DNA of 64,000 nt from Iningainema tapete BLCC-T55. GTDB lineage: Bacteria > Cyanobacteriota > Cyanobacteriia > Cyanobacteriales > Nostocaceae. The stretch is from NCBI RefSeq assembly GCF_014698965.1, contig NZ_JACXAE010000104.1, positions 1 through 64,000 of the forward strand. Direction: 5' to 3'. Position 1 is the stretch's first letter; each line of letters starts with the position of its first letter. The notes below the pieces were generated by a model. That model made no database searches. It was not told the origin of the DNA and saw only the letters and a list, made by a program, of their open reading frames with translations. Both the position numbers and the translations under genes were made by a program. Positions 8,846 through 16,563 of the stretch are shown in pieces.

Positions 8846-10474
8846 ATGAATTTAATCTGGCTGCTGTTGCGAGCTTCGGGGAAAACTGTTGCTATTGCTG
8901 TGTTGACAGGATTAGTCAGTGGTGCTGCTAGTGCTAGATTGATTGCACTAATTAATGGTGTAACAAGTGGTAATTCAACAGATCATCTTTTGTGGTACTT
9001 TGTGGGACTGGCATTAATTGCGCTGGTTACTATCATCATCTCCCAATTTTTTTTGATTAACCTTGTTCAGGATGCTGTTTACAACTTGCGGTTACGCTTA
9101 AGCAGAGGGATTTTGTCTTCTCCCTTACAACATTTGGAAGAACTTGGCACAAACCGTCTGTTGGCAACTTTGACAGAGGATGTACAGGCGCTGTCTGGTG
9201 CTATCTTCGTACTTCCCAGCCTTTGTATTGACATTGCGATTATTTTGGGATGCTTGGTTTATCTTTGTTGGTTGTCTGGTTTAGCGTTTGTTTTTAGTCT
9301 AGTGTTTATGATTGTGGCGATCGCCAGTATTCAATTTTTACTTAACAAAGCTAAACAATTTCTTTCCTTAGCTCGTGAACAAGAAGATCAATTATTCAAG
9401 CATTTTCGTACTATTACTGATGGGATCAAGGAACTTAAATTACATGCGGAACGTCGCGAGGCTTTTTTTGCTGAGGAATTACAAGTGAGTGCGGCTGCGT
9501 CTCGTCAATATAATACTGCTGCCTTGAGAACTTTTGCGATCGGTGATGGATGGGGGCAATTACTATTTTTCACCATTGTCGGCTTTTTATTGTTTGCACT
9601 ACCGCAATTGGTATCAGTGACACCATCACTGCTATCAGCCTATATTTTGACTATTGCTTATTTATTAACCCCTTTTAGAAATATTTTAGTTAGACTGCCA
9701 CAGTTATTTAGAGCCAGTGTTGCATTGGAAAAAATAGAAAGAATGGGATTAGCTTTAGCTAGTCAAAAAGAATATTCCCCTATTACCTATAAGGACGAAC
9801 AGCCGTTCACTTCTATCGAGTGGACTGCATTAGAGCTTAACCAAGTCCTTTATACGTACAAAGGTGAACAAGAAGACAGCACCTTTACTTTGGGGGAAAT
9901 AAATTTAACATTTCATCCAGGGCAACTAATATTTATCGTTGGCGGTAACGGTAGTGGTAAATCTACCTTCGCCAAACTTATTACAGGGTTGTACGTTCCC
10001 GAAGTAGGGGAAATTCGCTTACATAGCAAGCAGATTACCGATGAAAATCGCGAGTGGTATCGCCAACATTTCTCAGTGGTTTTCTCTGATTTTTACCTAT
10101 TTGAGCGCCTTTTAGGTGTTGGTAATCAGAACTTAGATACCCAAGCACAGGAATATCTACAAAAGTTGCATTTAGAGCGCAAAGTTCAAGTTAAAGATGG
10201 TATACTTTCTACCACTGCATTATCTCAAGGACAGCGCAAACGTCTTGCTTTATTAACAGCGTATTTAGAAGATCGCCCAATTTATCTTTTTGATGAATGG
10301 GCATCCGATCAAGATCCTGTTTTTCGGGATATCTTTTACAAACAAATATTACCAGAACTTAGACAAAGAGGCAAAACTGTGCTGGCTATTAGCCATGACG
10401 ATCGCTATTTTCATCTAGCAGACAGAATAATTAAACTAGATTACGGCAAGGTGGAATATGACAGGAACAACTAA
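8846..10474 (+). CDS. Cyclic-peptide-type ABC exporter (fused membrane and ATPase domains; PvdE/SyrD family)
   Basis: A 542-residue half-transporter: residues about 1-290 hold six membrane segments and about 315-540 the nucleotide-binding domain. The ATPase shows Walker A GGNGSGKST, a signature LSQGQRKRL and Walker B IYLFDEWASDQDP; the DEWAxDQDP form is typical of the cyclic peptide exporter group that moves siderophore or lipopeptide precursors. It is 18 bases after the glycosylase gene. No NRPS or known RiPP genes are visible nearby, but a 40-codon ORF lies 250 bases downstream. A fragment of this gene's 5' region is repeated at 13735-13825. Substrate unknown. Confidence 0.85.
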   Translation: MNLIWLLLRASGKTVAIAVLTGLVSGAASARLIALINGVTSGNSTDHLLWYFVGLALIALVTIIISQFFLINLVQDAVYNLRLRLSRGILSSPLQHLEELGTNRLLATLTEDVQALSGAIFVLPSLCIDIAIILGCLVYLCWLSGLAFVFSLVFMIVAIASIQFLLNKAKQFLSLAREQEDQLFKHFRTITDGIKELKLHAERREAFFAEELQVSAAASRQYNTAALRTFAIGDGWGQLLFFTIVGFLLFALPQLVSVTPSLLSAYILTIAYLLTPFRNILVRLPQLFRASVALEKIERMGLALASQKEYSPITYKDEQPFTSIEWTALELNQVLYTYKGEQEDSTFTLGEINLTFHPGQLIFIVGGNGSGKSTFAKLITGLYVPEVGEIRLHSKQITDENREWYRQHFSVVFSDFYLFERLLGVGNQNLDTQAQEYLQKLHLERKVQVKDGILSTTALSQGQRKRLALLTAYLEDRPIYLFDEWASDQDPVFRDIFYKQILPELRQRGKTVLAISHDDRYFHLADRIIKLDYGKVEYDRNN

Positions 10475-10498
10475 GTACTGAATTGCATAAATTCGTAA

Positions 10499-10690
10499 CG
10501 TAATGTGTCATGCTGAGCGTAACCCCCTTTGAAGCGAAGCATCTGGGATTCTTCTCAACTCCAGTTGGAGACGCTGCGCGAACAAGACGCTTTGCGATCG
10601 CGAACACTCCGCTTCGCTGCATTCAGCTTGGGACAAGCATACCGCTACGAAGTGCAATTGTCTACTAAGTCTTTGCGGACTTAATATCAT
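10499..10690. repeat. Repeat-rich intergenic block downstream of the ABC exporter
   Basis: A non-coding block built of short cyanobacterial repeat words (GAAGCGAAGCATCTGGGATTC, ACGCTGCGCGAACAAGACGC, a HIP1-overlapping GCGATCGCGAAC, CTCCGCTTCGCTGC). Several half-palindromes are present but no single clean stem. Short reverse-strand reading frames here have repeat-derived composition and are not genes. Together with 10851-11034, where I see nothing, it makes a gene-poor stretch of about 560 bases broken only by one small ORF. Confidence 0.5.
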
Positions 10691-10727
10691 TCTTAAAAAG
10701 AAATACAGATAAAATTTTGAGGTATAA

Positions 10728-10850
10728 ATGAAACAATTGAACGTGTTTTTGCAAGTTTACCCGTTGGTAGAAGGTTTACAACAGCATCCGCCTGGGTTTA
10801 CGGTTATCGGTATCAGAGGCGGTGCAGTGAGGATTGTCACTGAAAATTAG
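10728..10850 (+). CDS. Small ORF, 40 aa, unknown; possible peptide or gene remnant
   Basis: ATG at 10728 with a GAGG-type ribosome site (TTGAGGTATAA) 7-10 bases upstream encodes a 40-residue product beginning MKQLNVFLQVYPLVEGL, containing QHPPGF and ending in VRIVTEN. No signal peptide, double-glycine leader or cysteine-rich core is visible. It follows a cyclic-peptide-type exporter, so an exported peptide is an idea worth testing, but a truncated remnant of a larger gene is equally possible. I do not recognise it. Confidence 0.35.
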   Translation: MKQLNVFLQVYPLVEGLQQHPPGFTVIGIRGGAVRIVTEN

Positions 10851-11034
10851 ATAAATATTGTAATTTACAAATTAAGCAATATTGCTTAGTTTGTTTTTTT
10901 ACTAATGATGCTAATATTTGTTTGTATCAAAATATTTCCTCATTTCAAGCGTTAATCAGCATGTTATCTTTTTCAATTAGCGAAATAAAAATGCACTAGG
11001 TACAGCTCTTAACTATTTACCTGATTTTAGTAAG

Positions 11035-11316
11035 ATGAATCCTTTTCAAAAAGGAAAAGTTATTGATATAACTTTTAAATCTATATTGAAGGATTTAATG
11101 AATCAGTTTGGAATGAAGCCGGGTATAGATTACGTAGATAATTTGAACGATAATGAACCGGCAACTGATTTTGTGGCTTTATCTAATAAGGCAGATGAAT
11201 TGATTACAGGTTTGATGGAAGGTAAGATTATTGCTATTAAGGGGTATGTTGCTAAGAGTAAGTTAGGTAAAGAATATGAAGTGAAAGCACACTTCCGCCG
11301 CAAGTTAGCAGCTTAA
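11035..11316 (+). CDS. Hypothetical protein, 93 aa
   Basis: Unrecognised small soluble protein, rich in Lys, Asp and Asn, ending in a basic segment (KAHFRRKLAA). No motif identified. It is the first of a group of low-GC genes (11.0-13.1 kb) whose base composition is more A/T-rich than the preceding exporter, which suggests acquired material. The ATG at 11035 lies about 180 bases after the 40-codon ORF. Confidence 0.5.
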   Translation: MNPFQKGKVIDITFKSILKDLMNQFGMKPGIDYVDNLNDNEPATDFVALSNKADELITGLMEGKIIAIKGYVAKSKLGKEYEVKAHFRRKLAA

Positions 11317-11363
11317 ATTATATGTAGTATACAGATGATAAACCAGAAAGTAAGTTTGACAAT

Positions 11364-11708
11364 ATGGAATCCAAGTTTTTTGAAAAAGGCAATTACATAT
11401 ATGAGTGCAAAACTTCTCCTAATAATATAGGAGGATATTTTGATGCATCTTATTTAAAACAATCAATTAAAAAACTGAAACAGCGTTGGGAGAGAGGAAA
11501 TCTTCCAAGTGGTTATCGTTATGTATTCCCTGTTAATTATATTGACACTGAATCTATAAAGATTCTCAAGGACTTACAGAATAATTTTCCAAGCATAGAT
11601 ATAAAATATTATGACTGTGAGCAAGTTAATAAACTTTTGATAAGCCTAGAAAAAGTTGGTGATTTGCAGTCATTAGTTAATTACATCAAGCAAGTAACAG
11701 GGAAATAA
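11364..11708 (+). CDS. Small protein with PD-(D/E)XK-like ECK motif; possible nuclease remnant
   Basis: A 114-residue protein whose N-terminal part has the strand-ending motif IYECK, the E-x-K half of a PD-(D/E)XK nuclease active site, followed by a long basic helix (LKQSIKKLKQRWERG) and a YRYVFPVNYI strand. The upstream Asp of a full active site would have to lie before the ATG. The same frame stays open for 13 codons upstream (from 11328) with coding-like content (KPESKFDN), so the gene may have lost its 5' end. It is followed at 4 bases by the next ORF, implying an operon. Function uncertain. Confidence 0.5.
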   Translation: MESKFFEKGNYIYECKTSPNNIGGYFDASYLKQSIKKLKQRWERGNLPSGYRYVFPVNYIDTESIKILKDLQNNFPSIDIKYYDCEQVNKLLISLEKVGDLQSLVNYIKQVTGK

Positions 11709-11712
11709 ACAT

Positions 11713-12183
11713 ATGACACAGGATGTATTTTTCTATAGACAAAAAGTATTACCTGAAAAAATATCTCAACTTTTTTCACGAGAAGAAGTTTATGAAGCCG
11801 TAAAATCATTACTAGCAAAGAAAGATTTGGAGAAAGACAGTAAACTTCGGAAAAAGCTATTTGAAGAAGTGGATTTAAAGTTAGTTCAAATAAGTGCTTA
11901 CAGTGAAGAAATTGATAAGTTATTAACTAAGGAAATTAACTTTATAAATCAACATTCAAGATTTTTTATGATGAATGAAAAAATGTGGAAAGCTATTAAA
12001 AAAGAAATATTTTGTCTTTATAGCACAATTGAGACTAATCAGACAGTCAAGTATAAAAGTGATAGTAATATTGATGAACAGCTTAACGAATTATGTCAAC
12101 AAAATAATTTTTTAATTATGATAGAATACAAAATTTTAGAAGAACTATATAATAAAAATTTGTTGTTTGTGAATATTCAATAA
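11713..12183 (+). CDS. Hypothetical protein, 156 aa, helical
   Basis: Unrecognised. Strongly helical and charged, with repeated Lys/Glu patterns (EEVYEAVKSLLAKKDLEKD) and no membrane segment. It starts 4 bases after the stop of the possible nuclease remnant, so the two are probably co-transcribed. Very low GC content relative to the surroundings. A partner or regulator of the upstream gene is an inference from adjacency only. Confidence 0.5.
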   Translation: MTQDVFFYRQKVLPEKISQLFSREEVYEAVKSLLAKKDLEKDSKLRKKLFEEVDLKLVQISAYSEEIDKLLTKEINFINQHSRFFMMNEKMWKAIKKEIFCLYSTIETNQTVKYKSDSNIDEQLNELCQQNNFLIMIEYKILEELYNKNLLFVNIQ

Positions 12184-12321
12184 GTAATATTTGAGAATAA
12201 AGTATCTCTGAGATTTGTGTTGAAGATTTAGTTAGATAAAACAATCCAAAAGTTAAAAACTATACTATAGCATTTCTCAATTACCTGTAATAACTACTTA
12301 GCCAACTGGAGTGAAAAACTA

Positions 12322-12669
12322 ATGTCGGAAGAGCCTCCTGTAGATCCCTTTTTAGCCCAACTATGTGAAGGATACACTAAGGAAGAAGTTAGAGAGATAG
12401 AACTACACATTGCTGAGTGGGGTGCTTCTACATACATTAGTGTGGCTCATAATATTTTAGACCATGCTTTAAGAAAAGAATTTGACCCATTGAAATACTT
12501 ACGTAAAGCCCATAACTTTAATAAAAAGAGAGCAGTACGAGTTCCAAAAACTGGATATCGTCAAGATGGTTCAGCAGTCTATCGAAAAGGAAATGAATAT
12601 TTAATTGTAAGATCAGATAAACTTGGTATTGAAAAAATAGTCACTTATGGGGTTAATAATGATGACTAA
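12322..12669 (+). CDS. Hypothetical protein, 115 aa
   Basis: Unrecognised soluble protein with an acidic helical N-terminus (TKEEVREIELHIAEWG) and a basic C-terminal half containing the run HNFNKKRAVRVPKTGYR. A GGAG-like site (AACTGGAGTG) lies 7-10 bases before the ATG. Its last codons overlap the start of the next gene in an ATGATGACTAA arrangement, so the pair is translationally coupled. Two small overlapping genes of this kind are often toxin-antitoxin or phage-derived pairs, but no motif supports either. Confidence 0.5.
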   Translation: MSEEPPVDPFLAQLCEGYTKEEVREIELHIAEWGASTYISVAHNILDHALRKEFDPLKYLRKAHNFNKKRAVRVPKTGYRQDGSAVYRKGNEYLIVRSDKLGIEKIVTYGVNNDD

Positions 12670-13087
12670 AGCGACGCTTAATACTCACAATGAAGTCACG
12701 AGAAACTACATCGCTCATCTGTTACAGCAGTTAACTGTAGATTATAAAAACACCAAAGAAGAGCGCAAAAAAATTGCTTCTCTATTTCATACTGTTGATG
12801 AAGAATTTACTGTTTTAGAGGAAATCGAACTGTTAACGGTCGATATCAGAGGCTATGCAAGTCAAATTCAAGCACGGAATAGGATTGAAAATGAACAGGA
12901 GGCAATTGAAAGATTGCAAACTATGCAAGTCTTTGATGTTCCTACTATTGCCCAATTTTACTTCGGAACCGATGGTGAATACGGGCAAATGAAAGCTTAT
13001 ATTCAAATGCTAGATTACTTACGGTTGCTGATTCTTGAATATTTGCGATCGTACCAAAGCTTACAACAAGAATCCGAGCAAAGCTAG
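12659..13087 (+). CDS. Hypothetical helical protein, 142 aa
   Basis: Unrecognised helical protein with coiled-coil character (NRIENEQEAIERLQTMQ) and a C-terminal helix rich in Leu and Tyr. The ORF is open from an ATG at 12647, but the ATGs at 12659 or 12662, overlapping the stop codon of the upstream gene, fit translational coupling better. It is convergent with the ABM-domain gene, whose stop is only 2 bases away. Confidence 0.5.
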   Translation: MMTKATLNTHNEVTRNYIAHLLQQLTVDYKNTKEERKKIASLFHTVDEEFTVLEEIELLTVDIRGYASQIQARNRIENEQEAIERLQTMQVFDVPTIAQFYFGTDGEYGQMKAYIQMLDYLRLLILEYLRSYQSLQQESEQS

Positions 13088-13088
13088 T

Positions 13089-13385
13089 TCAAATTGAGGA
13101 AACTAAATAATAATGTTCTACTTCTGGAAACGGATCGTAGAAGTGATGCAGTAGTTGCTTCCATTCTTGATACTCTTGTGACTGCCGAAATCCTACAGTA
13201 TGATCTTCTAAAGTTTGCCAACGCACAAGTAAAATGTAACGTGTACTAACTTCCACACATCTTTGTAATTCATGTGAACAGTAACCTGGCATTGAAGCGA
13301 TGATACCTGAAGCACGTTTGAAGGCTATTTCAAACTCATCACACATTCCTTCTCTAACGTTTAAAATGGCAACTTCTAGAATCAC
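13089..13385 (-). CDS. Antibiotic biosynthesis monooxygenase (ABM) domain protein
   Basis: A 98-residue single-domain protein of the dimeric alpha/beta-barrel ABM fold: first strand ILEVAILNVREG, helix EFEIAFKRASGIIASMPG, strand ILLVRWQTLEDHTVGFRQS and a terminal VEHYYLVS strand. Members act as small cofactor-free monooxygenases or heme/quinone-handling proteins; the substrate cannot be read from the sequence. Monocistronic, leftward, with an AGGAGAAA site (reverse complement) 3-10 bases before the ATG. Confidence 0.8.
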   Translation of the reverse strand: MILEVAILNVREGMCDEFEIAFKRASGIIASMPGYCSHELQRCVEVSTRYILLVRWQTLEDHTVGFRQSQEYQEWKQLLHHFYDPFPEVEHYYLVSSI

Positions 13386-13447
13386 AAGTTTCTCCTAAAT
13401 TCTTATGAATGCGTGCAAGTGAAACGCACAAAACCTAGCGTTGCACA

Positions 13448-13666
13448 TTACCCCATACCCTGCAAAATTTCTTCAACAGTTGCCTTTAGTTCTGGTAAGC
13501 TTAGCTCAATGACTCCCCATACTTGATTCAGATTTACTTTCAAATAATCGTGAATTAGTACATCACGAAACCCTACTATTTGTTGCCAAGGAACATCAGG
13601 ATATATTGCTCTCAAATCAGTAGATAATCGTTTGGTAGCTTCCCCAATAATCATGTTTTGCCGCAA
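13448..13666 (-). pseudogene. HepT-like (DUF86) toxin, N-terminally truncated
   Basis: The 72-residue frame contains the C-terminal half of a HepT/DUF86 protein: the IIGEATKRLS helix and the active-site R-x4-H-x-Y motif as RDVLIHDY. HepT toxins of HepT/MntA systems are about 110-140 residues; here the N-terminal ~40 residues are missing and the frame begins abruptly at QLRQNM. Just upstream (13676-13722) the DNA becomes a fragment of a HicA-type gene, so the truncation is a recombination joint. No MntA nucleotidyltransferase gene is adjacent. The motif is intact but the fold is probably incomplete. Confidence 0.7.
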
Positions 13667-13675
13667 TTGGCAAGA

Positions 13676-13722
13676 TTTAGCAAGACAAACTCCTTGCTAA
13701 AATCTTTTCGGGAACATCTGGC
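13676..13722 (+). pseudogene. Fragment of a HicA-type gene 5' end
   Basis: About 47 bases nearly identical to the first codons of the HicA-like gene at 16317-16363: the shared core AGCAAGACAAACTCCTTGCT is followed by AAAATCTTNTCGGGANCATCTG. The copy stops before the conserved body of the gene and has no start codon in frame. It sits between the truncated HepT gene and a fragment of the ABC exporter, so three unrelated pieces are joined within 200 bases. Confidence 0.6.
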
Positions 13723-13734
13723 AACTATGAGTGT

Positions 13735-13825
13735 CTAGTGCTAGGTTGATTGCACTAATTAATGGTGTAACGAGTGGCAACCCGACAGATCGTATTTTGT
13801 GGTATTTTGTAGGACTAGCATTAGT
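13735..13825 (+). pseudogene. Fragment of the cyclic-peptide ABC exporter 5' region
   Basis: About 90 bases closely match positions 8930-9020, codons about 29-59 of the exporter (RLIALINGVTSGN, then WYFVGLAL), with mostly silent differences. It opens after ATGAGTGTC and runs into unrelated sequence by 13830, so it cannot encode a transporter. It is a partial duplicate rather than a gene. Confidence 0.7.
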
Positions 13826-13828
13826 TAT

Positions 13829-14281
13829 CTATTTGAGAATTAATGGTGTGAGAACTGGAGCCATTAACATCTCAAACTCTAGATTCGTTGCACTAACTAC
13901 ATTTTCAACAATCTTTTGCTCGCGCAACCGCATCACATGAGTCTCAATCAGTGTAATTACTCGATTAGTTGCAGCAACACCAAAAAACTCTTTTGTATGC
14001 TTCTGAAGTGATCGAAACCTAACAACAACGCGATCGCCTGCAGCAAAAATATCTTCAACCATTATCTCCGAATCAGGAATGGGTGGAAATGCATCATAAA
14101 ACGCACTGAACACTTGCTTGTACTCATTTAGTCCATCTATAGGTCCTGTCGGCTTCAATCCGGTAATTGCTTGTACATTTTCATCTAACACTTGTTCAGC
14201 AACGCTCATGTCGCCTTTGCCCAAAAATTGTTCTACAAAAGTGCGAGCGATCGCTAAGTTTTGGTTTTCAAGTTCAGTCAT
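13829..14281 (-). CDS. SnoaL-like / ester cyclase family protein
   Basis: A 150-residue SnoaL-fold (NTF2-like) protein. Visible blocks: the N-terminal helix NLAIARTFVEQFLGKGDM, the FSAFYDAFPPIPDSEIMVEDIFAAGDRVVVRF pair of strands, and TNRVITLIETHVMRLREQKIVE. Such proteins act as polyketide cyclases or stress-related small-molecule enzymes; substrate unknown. The frame is open further upstream but a GGAGG site (reverse complement of CCTCC at 14290-14294) fixes the start at 14281. It follows the SDR gene on the same strand and the two likely form an operon opposite the LysR gene. Its 3' end abuts the ABC exporter fragment. Confidence 0.8.
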   Translation of the reverse strand: MTELENQNLAIARTFVEQFLGKGDMSVAEQVLDENVQAITGLKPTGPIDGLNEYKQVFSAFYDAFPPIPDSEIMVEDIFAAGDRVVVRFRSLQKHTKEFFGVAATNRVITLIETHVMRLREQKIVENVVSATNLEFEMLMAPVLTPLILK

Positions 14282-14303
14282 GATGCTTATTCCTCCACTA
14301 GTA

Positions 14304-14954
14304 TCAGTAAACAATTTCTGAATCAGACTCTTTGGCTGTATGAAAAGCCCAATAGTTTTCCGCAATGCTTTCGGGATTGTATTTTGGATCAAAAGAACTT
14401 ACAGTCCCACAGATAGTAACAGTTCCAACGCGAATACCATCACTCTTGAGTGCATCAGCCAGCATTTTAGCTAGACTTCTAATGCCTGCTTTACCAATTG
14501 AGAGGGAAGCAAAGTCAGGACTGGGATACATCGAAAACCCACCACCTGTGAACAAAATTGTTCCTTTACCTTGGGCTTTCATGGCAGGCAATACTTCCTT
14601 AGTTGCCACTAGCGCTCCCGCAACATTAACTTTAAAGTCATTTGTCAAGCTTTCTACAGTTTCATTGAGTACGTTTTCCATTTTGGGAATCGCTGCGTTG
14701 TAAACGAGTACCTCTGGAGCGCCCAACTGTTTCTGAATGGATGCGATTGCCAAACGAGAAGATTCTTCGCTTCCAGCATCGGCGATGAAATACTCAGCTT
14801 CATACCCTTCGGCGCGTAAGGTATCTTTAAAATCCTTTAATTTGACTTCGTTACGGGCAATCATAGCGATCGCAAATCCCTCTCGAGCAAATCGACGGGA
14901 AACTGCCAATCCAACGCCCTCTCCCATTCCTACAATTACAAACAGCTTTGGCAT
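14304..14954 (-). CDS. Short-chain dehydrogenase/reductase (SDR) with atypical catalytic motif
   Basis: A 216-residue Rossmann protein with the nucleotide-binding VIVGMGEGVGLAVSRRFAREG glycine motif at residues 6-26, an NAA motif (VYNAAIP) and the helix after the active site (GKAGIRSLAKMLADALKSDGIRV). In place of the YxxxK catalytic motif the sequence reads LSIGK: the Lys is kept but the Tyr position is Leu, so a normal SDR hydride transfer is doubtful. It is divergent from a LysR regulator with an 89-base gap and precedes the SnoaL gene, suggesting LysR control of this pair. Confidence 0.85.
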   Translation of the reverse strand: MPKLFVIVGMGEGVGLAVSRRFAREGFAIAMIARNEVKLKDFKDTLRAEGYEAEYFIADAGSEESSRLAIASIQKQLGAPEVLVYNAAIPKMENVLNETVESLTNDFKVNVAGALVATKEVLPAMKAQGKGTILFTGGGFSMYPSPDFASLSIGKAGIRSLAKMLADALKSDGIRVGTVTICGTVSSFDPKYNPESIAENYWAFHTAKESDSEIVY

Positions 14955-15010
14955 AGCCGATTTTTACAAGTAGTGTATTTTCACTAGCAGTCTAACAATA
15001 TACTAGTAAT

Positions 15011-15025
15011 TAATCAAATTGATTA
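15011..15025. promoter_or_regulatory. Candidate LysR operator in the divergent SDR/LysR promoter
   Basis: A perfect 7-1-7 inverted repeat, TAATCAA-A-TTGATTA, lies 18 bases before the LysR start codon in the divergent promoter region (14955-15043). A related half-site pair, ATCAAT...ATTGAT, follows at 15040-15058. Spacing and A/T content fit LysR-type binding (T-N11-A class), so autoregulation and control of the SDR/SnoaL genes is likely but inferred. Confidence 0.5.
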
Positions 15026-15043
15026 TATAGATATTAAACATCA

Positions 15044-15961
15044 ATGAAATCGATTGATATGAGCGCGATCGATCTCAATTTGCTCGTCGCGTTTGAAGCC
15101 TTATTTGAGGAACGCAGCGTTACTGGTGCAGCCAAACGGCTTCATCTTGGGCAGCCTGCAATGAGTGCAGCACTGGGAAGGCTGAGAACAGTGTTTGAAG
15201 ATGAGTTATTTATTCGGATTGGCAAAGAAATGCAACCAACAAGCAAAGCATTAGAAATTGCCTCAGAAATTCTTGCCGCTCTTGAGCTGATTAGGCATAC
15301 GATTAAGTCCAGCCAGGTATTTGATCCAGTTTCTTCACAACGTAGTTTTACGATGGGTAGTCCAGACTACACGAGCTACGTGGTAATTCCACCAATGCTT
15401 GAGTTTTGTAGTCAGAAGGCATCAGGGTTAAATTTTCGTTTAATTGGGTATGAGAAAGACAGTGTAGGGGAATTGTTAGAGCGAGGTACAATTGATATTG
15501 CACTTGGAGTGTTTCCCAATCCACCCCTACATACAAACAATACTCCTCTATTTCAAGAACACTTCGTTGGAATTGCGCGTAAAGGACATCCTGCAATTAT
15601 CAATGGCTCAATGTTTGTAGAAACCTTTGCCAGTCTACCCCATGCACTAGTAACGCTGCGACGAGACGCAACTGGTGAAATTGATAAAGCTTTAGCTCGA
15701 CTCGATTTGCAGCGTCGCATCGCCATTACAATTCCGCATATGCTCGTGCTTCCAGCCATCATTGCCAAAAATGACTTAATTGCCGCAATCCCCTATCGTG
15801 TAGCTGCACGGTTTGCGAGTTTGCATTGTCTGGAAATATTTGAACTTCCAGTTCAAACAGAACCTTGGGCAGTTTCAATGTTGTGGAGTAAACTAGCTGA
15901 TAAAGATCCCGCAAATAGTTGGTTGCGTCAAACGTTGAAAACGATTTGTGAAGGGCTATGA
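15044..15961 (+). CDS. LysR-family transcriptional regulator
   Basis: A 305-residue LysR-type regulator. Residues about 8-65 form the winged helix-turn-helix (DLNLLVAFEALFEERSVTGAAKRLHLGQPAMSAALGRLR), followed by the linker helix and a periplasmic-binding-protein-like effector domain from about residue 95 (FTMGSPDYTSYVVIPPML). It resembles the NodD/PcpR-like subgroup by the SAIDLNLL opening. An alternative ATG lies five codons downstream. It is divergent from the SDR/SnoaL pair, its probable targets; the inducer cannot be read from the sequence. Confidence 0.88.
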   Translation: MKSIDMSAIDLNLLVAFEALFEERSVTGAAKRLHLGQPAMSAALGRLRTVFEDELFIRIGKEMQPTSKALEIASEILAALELIRHTIKSSQVFDPVSSQRSFTMGSPDYTSYVVIPPMLEFCSQKASGLNFRLIGYEKDSVGELLERGTIDIALGVFPNPPLHTNNTPLFQEHFVGIARKGHPAIINGSMFVETFASLPHALVTLRRDATGEIDKALARLDLQRRIAITIPHMLVLPAIIAKNDLIAAIPYRVAARFASLHCLEIFELPVQTEPWAVSMLWSKLADKDPANSWLRQTLKTICEGL

Positions 15962-16105
15962 TCTATATGCAAAAGTGGATGTTTTTTAGACAAAATATAA
16001 CAAATAACAATTTAATTAGTTAATGGTAAAATTCAAAAACTATATACTTAACTAGTGAAGTTTAATCATAATATTAATTATAAATTATAAATCACAAACA
16101 CTATC

Positions 16106-16138
16106 AGAAACCCGGTTTCTTAAAGAAACCGGGTTTCT
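16106..16138. repeat. Double palindrome / hairpin in the LysR-HicA gap
   Basis: AGAAACCCGGTTTCT (16106-16120) and AGAAACCGGGTTTCT (16124-16138) are reverse complements separated by TAA, and each arm is itself a 7-1-7 palindrome. The RNA could fold as one 15-pair stem or two small ones. It may terminate the LysR transcript, though no T-run follows. The rest of the 15962-16310 gap is A/T-rich and shows no gene. Confidence 0.7.
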
Positions 16139-16310
16139 CGGTGATCGTGAATTATTTAGGACTGCTATAGGATGACGGAATTAGCCTAATTTATCTTAAC
16201 TTAATAATTAATTTGATAATATTTAAGTATTATGGTATGTATTTTACAAGAAAAAAATTTTGATTTTGGTAGGATAAGGTAGCACAGTTAAAGAATGTTA
16301 CTTATAAATC

Positions 16311-16559
16311 GTGAATCAGCAAGACAAACTCCTTGCTAAAATCTTGTCGGGAGCATCTGATACCGACATACCCTTTGCTCAAGTATGGCAACTTCTATGT
16401 AATTTGGGTTTTGATGAACGGCTGGTTGCCGGATACTACATCTTTACCAAAAAAGGTGTTGAGGAAATCTTGAATCTACAACCCAAGAAAGGAAAAGCTA
16501 AAAGCTATCAAGTAAAACTTGTCCGTACAGTGCTGCTCAAATACAAGATAGGAGGTTAA
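16311..16559 (+). CDS. HicA-family toxin-like protein, catalytic His replaced
   Basis: An 82-residue protein with the HicA double-stranded RNA-binding-like fold: the FAQVWQLLCNLGF helix and the C-terminal block ILNLQPKKGKAKSYQVKLVRTVLL. Longer HicA-type homologues have GSHHIF at the catalytic His; here the same position reads AGYYIF, so the catalytic His of this mRNA interferase family is absent. The GTG start at 16311 matches the fragment copy at 13676. It is followed 4 bases later by a HicB gene. Either an inactive toxin kept with its antitoxin or a variant family member. Confidence 0.75.
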   Translation: MNQQDKLLAKILSGASDTDIPFAQVWQLLCNLGFDERLVAGYYIFTKKGVEEILNLQPKKGKAKSYQVKLVRTVLLKYKIGG

Positions 16560-16563
16560 TATC

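Noticed and set aside
10431-10690. Two reverse ORFs downstream of the ABC exporter
   Set aside because: They read through short repeat words with Ser/Arg/Cys-rich content and have no credible start or family.
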